A DNA stretch of 64,000 bases from the NCBI GenBank assembly GCA_032821775.1, contig JAVLRN010000006.1:620001-684000 (forward strand), given 5' to 3'. The DNA is from Sanguinoderma infundibulare. Its lineage: Eukaryota > Basidiomycota > Agaricomycetes > Polyporales > Polyporaceae. Below, piece after piece: positions 58,441-64,000 of this stretch. Every line of letters starts with the position of its first letter. Positions within the stretch are counted from its first letter, which is position 1. Below the pieces are notes generated by a model. The model saw nothing but the letters and a program-made list of their open reading frames with translations, was not told where the DNA came from and searched no databases. The position numbers were made by a program, and so were the translations under genes.

Positions 58441-58974
58441 GGTCAAATATCAAGTCTTCACTTTGAAAGTTCGAGGGTGGCGATCATAAGAATCGAAGAG
58501 ACCACATGGGAGCCTTTGTTGGCCGTAATGGGTAAGCGAGACGCCGAAGAGGCTGCGTGGCTCCCTATCATCGATCGATCCTCGACAGCTTTTGCAGCTT
58601 TAGGACCTCGTTGACTACCACACTTACTGAATTCACTCTGGCGCTCTTTTTCTACGGACTCTCTTGGACTTCACATCTCGACGTCGTCGGACTCCGCACC
58701 CGCACTCAAGCTGTCCTATGGAAGGCCGCCCATGCCCGTTACTCCCCGCACACGATAGATCTGCTATGGGTAAGATTTATCTTTCGAAAGATATATCCTG
58801 CCCATAGCAAATCAATCTTCAGTGCGACTCAAGGAAGGCACGCCTATGGTACCGAGCAACACCACAGGAAGATGGCCGCCTGGATTAGGTGGAACTGAAT
58901 CGGATGTCTACGTAATATGTACAGGAAGGACTACAGAGGGGAGAGGTGAGTAGTGACAATATCCATCTATAAAA
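58441..58974 (+). repeat. D block 9
   Basis: Very close to D6: VLWKAAHARYSPHTIDLLWV through the palindrome to HRKMAAWIRWN, then the gtgagt donor near 58,945. Continues into the uninterrupted version of the foldback target site (58,975). Confidence 0.5.
58762..58809. repeat. D palindrome 9
   Basis: Same as palindrome 6: TGCTATGGG / CCCATAGCA with centre CTTTCGAAAG. Confidence 0.8.
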
Positions 58975-59074
58975 TACAATGCATGGACTGCGCGATCGCC
59001 GTGCGTCATGTTGGCCTATCAGGCGTCCAAGGCTCCTTCACTCGTCAGGAACCTCCAAAGGTATGAAACGATCG

Positions 59075-61123
59075 TCACAAGTAGCGACCTGTTTCAAGTG
59101 GATATGGGTAATATTTATCGTTCGAACTGCTCGCCTCGTCGAAGTGGTGAGCAGTGTGAAGCTGTGGGTAGCTCGGAGACGACGACGCAGCGACATAGGT
59201 GTCGCTCCGTTGTCCCAGAGCGGAGCCCGCGTTGGTGCGCTCCGCGAGCGCGAGGAAGTCTTCCAGGCGCCAGAATTCCTTGATCTCGTCGAGGCATCCT
59301 TCGAAGACGCTCGCGTTTTCGTCGATGTTGACGTCGACGATCGGGCCCAGACTGGGGTAGACGAGTTCGCCGAAGATGTTGAGAACGGGGCTGGTCGCGA
59401 GAGAGAGGGATGCGTCCGCGTTCACCTGGCTGGCGATGGTCCCCGATACGTCTACAAATGCATTGTCCATCGCGTGATCGTCAACGTTCCGGGCGGCTGG
59501 AATCGCGCTGACGGAATCCACGGCGCGGGTTTGCGTCACGGTCGGCAGCGCAGGGTAGCGGTCGATGAGAGCTCCTGCAAGCTCGGAGTAGCCCGACGTG
59601 AACTGCTGGGCTACCTGCGCCTGCGGGCACGCAATGCCGGCGTCGCTCCTGGAAGTGGGTGCAGGCGCGGGGTAGTGTTCGACGAGAGCGCCTGCAAGCT
59701 CAGAGTGGCCCGACACGAACTGCGGGGCCACCTGCACCTGTGGGTCCACAACGGCGGCGTTGCGTCCCGAGGGGTACTCAACGACGGCTGTAGTGTGCGG
59801 CGTGGAGGCAGGGCACCCTTCGGGAGTGAAGCTGAGGGGACTTGTGTGGGCGTGCTCGGGCGTGCTCGGACTCCAGGGCAAACAGTTATGGCCGTCGTTA
59901 GCGGGCGTGCAAAGCTCCGAGTCGTCCACGCGTCCTCCGCCGCCTTTGCTGTAAGGATTTTCGACATGGTGGGCGGGCGGGAGTGCGTCGATGGCTTGGC
60001 TGGCTTGCGCCATGGATGTGGGCGCGACGTAGCGGTCGACGAGAGGGTCCGCTACTTCGCTTGAGGGGACTGCGGACGGGCTGGCCCACGTGGATGTCAA
60101 CAGCTCAGGTATCTCAGCCTGCGGGTACGCTAAGGTCGGGGTGTTGATCATCGAGGGGTAGGCGGTGGCGCGGGGCGTGGAGGGTGTGTACCGCATCCGG
60201 GTGATGTCGAAACCTCCGTGACCGTATGGCTCAGAGGGTGGGCTCCACGAAACATTGTACTGATTGTCGAGTGGCGTACGACCGACAGCCATGTACCCTT
60301 CGCGATGTCCGTTTGGAAGCGATGGCAAAGCGTTGAACTGTTGCGAGGTGGCGTAGATGACCGCGGGGGAGTATTCGCCTATCGCACCAGGGTTGAGCGG
60401 CAGCGGCTGGAGCTGCGGGAGGGGACCTTCTGGTATGGTGGACGCTGCCTTGGATGCGCCCCTCGACGCGATTGGGCGCGGGTACGGCGTCGGCTTGCGA
60501 CGCGACTGGCCTTGCGATGGGAGCGTCGTTGCGCTGCGAGTGGCGCGTCCAGCCGGTAGTGTGACGGGCTCTTCTTCGTTGGTTCCCGTGGTAGAGTGTT
60601 TATGCCCGCGCATGTTAGAGGAGCTCGCGAAGTTGGCGAGAGGGTATGGGAGTGGGGCAGGATCGGCGCTCTTCTTGGGGAGCTTCATCCGGCTGCTGTG
60701 GTTGGAATCTGCGGGCGGGGGTTCGTTCCGTTGTGGACGTGTTCAAAGCCGTCAATGACTCACCGGAATCATCGGGCTCTGAAAGTGCCTGAGGCAGACG
60801 CGAGGCTAGCTCTTCAGCTTCTTCCTCCTGCCCTTCGGTCTCGCCCGCTATATCTTCAGCCTCTTCCTCTTGCGTTTCGGTCTCCACCGCCTTCACTTTG
60901 ACCCTCGCTTTTTCGTTGAATCGCGTGCCCCAGATAGGGCAACATACCCTCAGCTTTATCCCGAGTGAGTCTACGGATACAGGCTCTCGACGTGACATCG
61001 GCTTACCTCGTCGTGGGGGGCCGCGTCCAGCAACATGCCCGGAAGTGAACACTTTTGGACGTGGTGTTCACGAAGCGGGACGCCAGCGAATTGTCCGACT
61101 GGCTTGGTCGTCTTTTTTGCCAT
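59075..61123 (-). CDS. A-family protein 5 (unknown, about 646 aa; A/B chimera)
   Basis: Exon 1 61123-61007 (MAKKTTKPVGQFAGVPLREH...), exon 2 60953-60764, exon 3 60708-59075; introns as in A1. The N-terminal two thirds follow the A type (DSNHSSRMKLPKKSADPAPL; YNVSWSPPSEPYGHGGFDIT). The C-terminal cassette is beta (SPVLNIFGELVYPSLGPIVD, FEGCLDEIKEFWRLEDFLAL). The last stretch (SYPQLHTAHHFDEASSSNDK to ETGRYL) and the downstream DNA match B2, so A5 is a recombinant between an A and a B locus. No stop interrupts it. Hairpin at 59127-59154. Confidence 0.72.
59127..59154. repeat. A/B 3'-end hairpin, A5 copy
   Basis: Same arms as B2 (CTGCTCGCC / GGTGAGCAG). Confidence 0.65.
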
Positions 61124-62090
61124 TGCGAAGGAATGTGGAGAAAGTAGATGGATAGGTTAGTTGAAGAGGTTGGGAGGAACTAGAGCGCGGGTGGTGATGG
61201 TGGTTGCGATTGAGGTGCGGTTCGGAGCAGCAATACTTCTGTTTTGCGCCCGCGACTGAGCTTCAAACGGCGGTGTTTCGGAAGCGGTACATGGGAGACC
61301 CTGGAACGGCTTCCCGTAACGAAAGCTTGTATCAAGGACGGCCGCGGAGGGACTAACTGGGACCAAGAAAGCAGTAGTGCCGAATTCCACGGATCAAAAG
61401 CTGATCTGGTTGCGGCGAGATTTGGTGCGTTGAGCGGGCTGTTCCGGCGGAATTACTGACTGAACATTCTGGCGGCACTATACTCAGGATAGCCCCCGAA
61501 TAAACATGCCTCGAGGAAACAGGGAGATTTCGCCGACCGCGCCTGCATTCCCGAGAGGACGCCAACTCGAGCGGCGGAGTCCCTCGATAACAGGGTCGGA
61601 GGTCAATCATGCTTCTCGTCCTGCCGAGAGTTTCTTTCGAAGGGGAGGGCGGGGCCGTCGCAGTGACAGCCCTGGGCTCCATCTACAGCATGAGCCAATG
61701 CCACTGCATCGATCACCGCGGGAAGGATCAGAGGATCCACATACTCCTTCCTCTTCCGCTCTCCGTTGTCTATGCGTGGGAGCGCGTTGCTGGTGCTTCC
61801 TTTGTCCCAACCTACGGACGTTGCAAGGTGGCGCCGCTGGATGTCGATGCGCGACCGACTCGCGACATAGCGGGAGGAATCTCCTCGGAATTTGCGCATT
61901 CCATCCCTAATGCCGGCCGACATTGGTCGAAGTGGATCATTGGACCAGCTCCGCAGGCCTAGGACAGCGCGCATGTGGTCGGAGAGATGAATTTTCTGTT
62001 AGGCGCGCAGGACGACAACAACGCCTACTAAAACCGGCCAGCTCTCTCGGGCCGCCAGGCGACGGCGATTGTTCTCTGGACGTCTCGATG
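61124..62090 (-). repeat. A-upstream block 5, right edge of array
   Basis: Homologous to the other A-upstream blocks up to about 61,850 (77-codon frame at 61157-61390), then increasingly divergent with a deletion of the cgagctcgagaaatagcggg region. Similarity fades near 62,050-62,090, which sets the right edge of the array. Confidence 0.5.
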
Positions 62091-62367
62091 CGGTTATATA
62101 GCTTGTCCATAATGAGCCGTGACTCCTATCTGCAGTCCATACAGTATTGGGAACCGCTGGGAAATTTTGTTGTTCTCCCAGTTCTCCCAGCAGGACGTCA
62201 GTCATACCCATCGGAAAGCGGGAGCGCAACGTCTTACAGTACTTGCTACAAATCGTGGTACAGCTAGATCTCGTACACCTCTAGACATCTAAACATTAAA
62301 GTTTTAAACAAGCACGATAGTCAGCATAAGTTACCCCCCGCTTCCAACCTCGCTCGCCGCTCCCCAG
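62091..62367. other. Intergenic between array and kinase gene
   Basis: Short AT-richer stretch (62,250-62,330), probably the 3' UTR of the kinase gene on the minus strand. No gene supported. Confidence 0.4.
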
Positions 62368-64000
62368 TCACGACTCTGCCCCGATCATTCCCGACACCTC
62401 GTCCAGCCGCCCCTCCACGACCGCGATGTCGCCCATCAGCCGCCTGTGCCTCCGCTCCATCTGGTCCAGGCACTCGTACGAGAACGTCCTGTCCGCCTTG
62501 ACCGACACGCTCGTGCTCATCGAGCACTTCTCGTCGTACGGCGCCACACGCGAAGACTCGGCCATCGACGGTGAGACCGCACGCTTTGTGTCTTCGCCCG
62601 AGCGCGAGCTGCTCTGTCCGCTTTTGAGGAAATAGGACGCGGTCGGCGTTTGGCTCCGTCTCGACAGCATCGACATCGCAGAGCCGGGACGAGGCGTCGG
62701 GCTCGGACTCGGAGGCACGTCCGAGTCCAAGTCTGAGCTGAGGTCCTCCACGAGCACCTCCTGCGTCAACCCCGTCGCGCTCGCGCTCCGGCTCCCGCTC
62801 GCACCTGCGCTCACACCCACCCCTGACGCCCGCGACGACGTCGACAGCATCGACGCACCAAGCATGCTCTCCGAATGCGAGTGCTGTGAGTGCTGCTCGA
62901 CGCGGAACGAGATCCCGCTATCGCCAACTACTGCCACGGAGCGGTCGAAGCGGAGCTCCTTGAGCGACCCCGAGCCGCGAACGCTCGAGCCCGTCAGGAC
63001 GCGCGGCTTCCGCCCGCTCTCGAGCACCTTCTTGCGCGCGCTCATCCCGACGCAGTCCACGAGCTGCTTCATCGCTTCCCGGTCGGACACCGCGCGTCGC
63101 TGGACGGTCCGCCGGACCGTGCTCGCGCGGGGCAGGGTCTGGAAGGGCGTGAGTATGTTTTGGCGGATGGGCGTGGCGAATGGGTATCGAGGCCCAACTG
63201 GGGTGCTTTGGACGTTGTTTAAGGATAACTGGCCTAACGGTGTTGGGGTTGCGAAGAGGTGCTGGAGTGGGCGGGGCGTACTGATATTCCTGCGGTGCTG
63301 AGGGCTTGAGGACGTGGTCTTATCGAAGGCATCCTTCGGTGGGCCCCAAGTGAACCCTATGAAGGCGGCAACAGGCTGCTCGCGGAGGATGGAGCGGGTG
63401 GATCCGTGCGACGGTGTTGCCTGAACGATGGACGTCGGAGAGCCGTTGGGCGCGGTCACGGACGATGACTGGAAGAACATTGAGAACGCAAAGGCCTGAG
63501 ATTTGGACTCTTCCGGAAAGTGTACGGGAGCTGCCGTTGTTGGAGCAATAGGGGTGGCATAAGTGAACTGGGGGACGTGCAGGTCTGCTGGCTTCTCCTC
63601 TATGGCGATGTATATCAGTGGCCAATCGACGATGAAGACTGGCATACACTTACTGAGATGGAGATCGTTGAAGTTAATGCCAGTGAAGAAGGAATGTCCC
63701 TTGAGCTCCTTGACATCGCATCGACCTAGCCTCAGCTCTGCGCTTGTTAACAAGCTGAAATATCAAGTTAGAGTCAGACGAGAAATATAGGCTTAAAGGG
63801 CCTGCATACCGACGAAGGAAGTCTTGTAGCGGTGCAGAGACTGGAGCAGACGCATCGAATCTGAGACTCCTCTGTGGCCACGATCAGTTATGCAAATGAT
63901 GGGAGAAGCGAGGGGCGAAACTGACATGGTACTCTATGATCTTGGCGTATGTATGTCGGATCTCTCTGGAGAAGAATGGAGCAATGCCATAGGCCATTTC
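62368..64000 (-). CDS. AGC-family (DMPK/ROCK-like) Ser/Thr kinase, C-terminal part (partial)
   Basis: Exons 64000-63926, 63871-63810, 63742-63654 and 63599-62368; the 5' end is outside the window. The first exon gives EMAYGIAPFFSREIRHTYAK, the conserved end of the catalytic domain (E..YG..PF). Next come LQDFLRRAELRLGRCDVKEL and HSFFTGINF, the RLG....ELK.H.FF motif of kinase subdomain XI. The AGC C-tail has VPQFTYATP and a hydrophobic motif FIGFTWGPP, close to the F[IV]G[FY][ST][FYW] of DMPK/MRCK/ROCK kinases. A Ser-rich tail ends in a short predicted coiled coil (LDQMERRHRRLMGDIAVVEG). Such kinases act downstream of Rho-type GTPases on morphology. Catalytic residues lie outside the window. 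Confidence 0.85.

Larger units (their letters stand above)
21846..62090. repeat. Tandem array of about five ~7.8-kb units
   Basis: The same ordered blocks recur: B paralog, B-upstream, D, A paralog, A-upstream, ICMT remnant, E, D. A-gene 3' ends lie at 24177, 31003, 40896, 51138 and 59075. Intervals are 6.8, 9.9, 10.2 and 7.9 kb; subtracting the 2.07-kb insertion in unit 3 and the 2.47-kb insertion in unit 4 gives about 7.8, 7.8 and 7.9 kb for the last three. B-gene 3' ends (35651, 48028, 55883) give the same net period. Units 1 and 2 are shorter and have C blocks in place of most of the B gene. The left edge lies in the last exon of the DUF6533 gene and the right edge near 62,090, before a protein kinase gene. 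Confidence 0.92.

Noticed and set aside
21846..62090. A CRISPR-like, rDNA or centromeric array
   Set aside because: Units are 7.8 kb, protein-coding in part, and lack rRNA sequence, short regularly spaced repeats or satellite structure.

Overview
The window is nuclear DNA of a filamentous basidiomycete, most likely a wood-inhabiting Agaricomycete. The evidence is short GT..AG introns of roughly 50-70 bp in nearly every gene, a divergent histone H3/H4 pair, a DUF6533-type membrane protein (a family known mainly from Agaricomycetes), and fungal versions of UreG, Dbp9, a ZIP transporter and an F-BAR/RhoGAP protein. The species cannot be named from the sequence alone.

Left part (1-21,850) is ordinary, gene-dense housekeeping sequence: histone H3 (partial, minus) and H4 (plus) sharing a promoter; an F-box protein; an F-BAR/RhoGAP protein (minus); a ZIP metal transporter (minus) divergent from the urease accessory GTPase UreG (plus); a weak hypothetical gene (minus); a Ser/Pro-rich unknown protein (plus); the DEAD-box helicase Dbp9 (plus); and a DUF6533 membrane protein (plus) whose last exon runs into the edge of a repeat array.

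Middle part (about 21,850-62,090) is a 40-kb array of about five tandem units. After two insertions are subtracted, neighbouring complete units are spaced about 7.8 kb apart. A full unit, in plus-strand order, is: a B-type paralog (minus, degenerate); a B-upstream block; a D block (plus) with a 46-48 bp palindrome; an A-type paralog (minus, apparently intact, 631-684 aa); an A-upstream block; an isoprenylcysteine-methyltransferase (ICMT)-like remnant (minus); an E block (plus); and another D block. Units 1 and 2 also carry a C block next to a short remnant of a B gene. The A proteins have no recognisable domain. They have an acidic Glu-rich segment, a basic Arg-rich segment, long Pro/Ser/Ala/Tyr-rich disorder with an internal repeat, and one of two exchangeable C-terminal cassettes. 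The 3' coding ends of all A and B copies contain a small hairpin whose two arms change together between copies.

Two mobile-looking insertions break the array. One is a 2.07-kb element with terminal inverted repeats and a TA duplication; it carries a C block and sits inside B copy 1. The other is a 2.47-kb foldback element with two 1,026-bp arms, a tRNA-like sequence in each arm and a 7-bp target duplication. The paralogous unit at 58.98 kb preserves the empty site for the second.

Right part (62,091-64,000) returns to single-copy sequence: the 3' end of an AGC-family (DMPK/ROCK-like) protein kinase on the minus strand, running off the window. The genes on either side of the array look like normal core genes, so the array is best read as a local, lineage-specific amplification evolving by unequal exchange and gene conversion. 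What the A proteins do is not known from the sequence.
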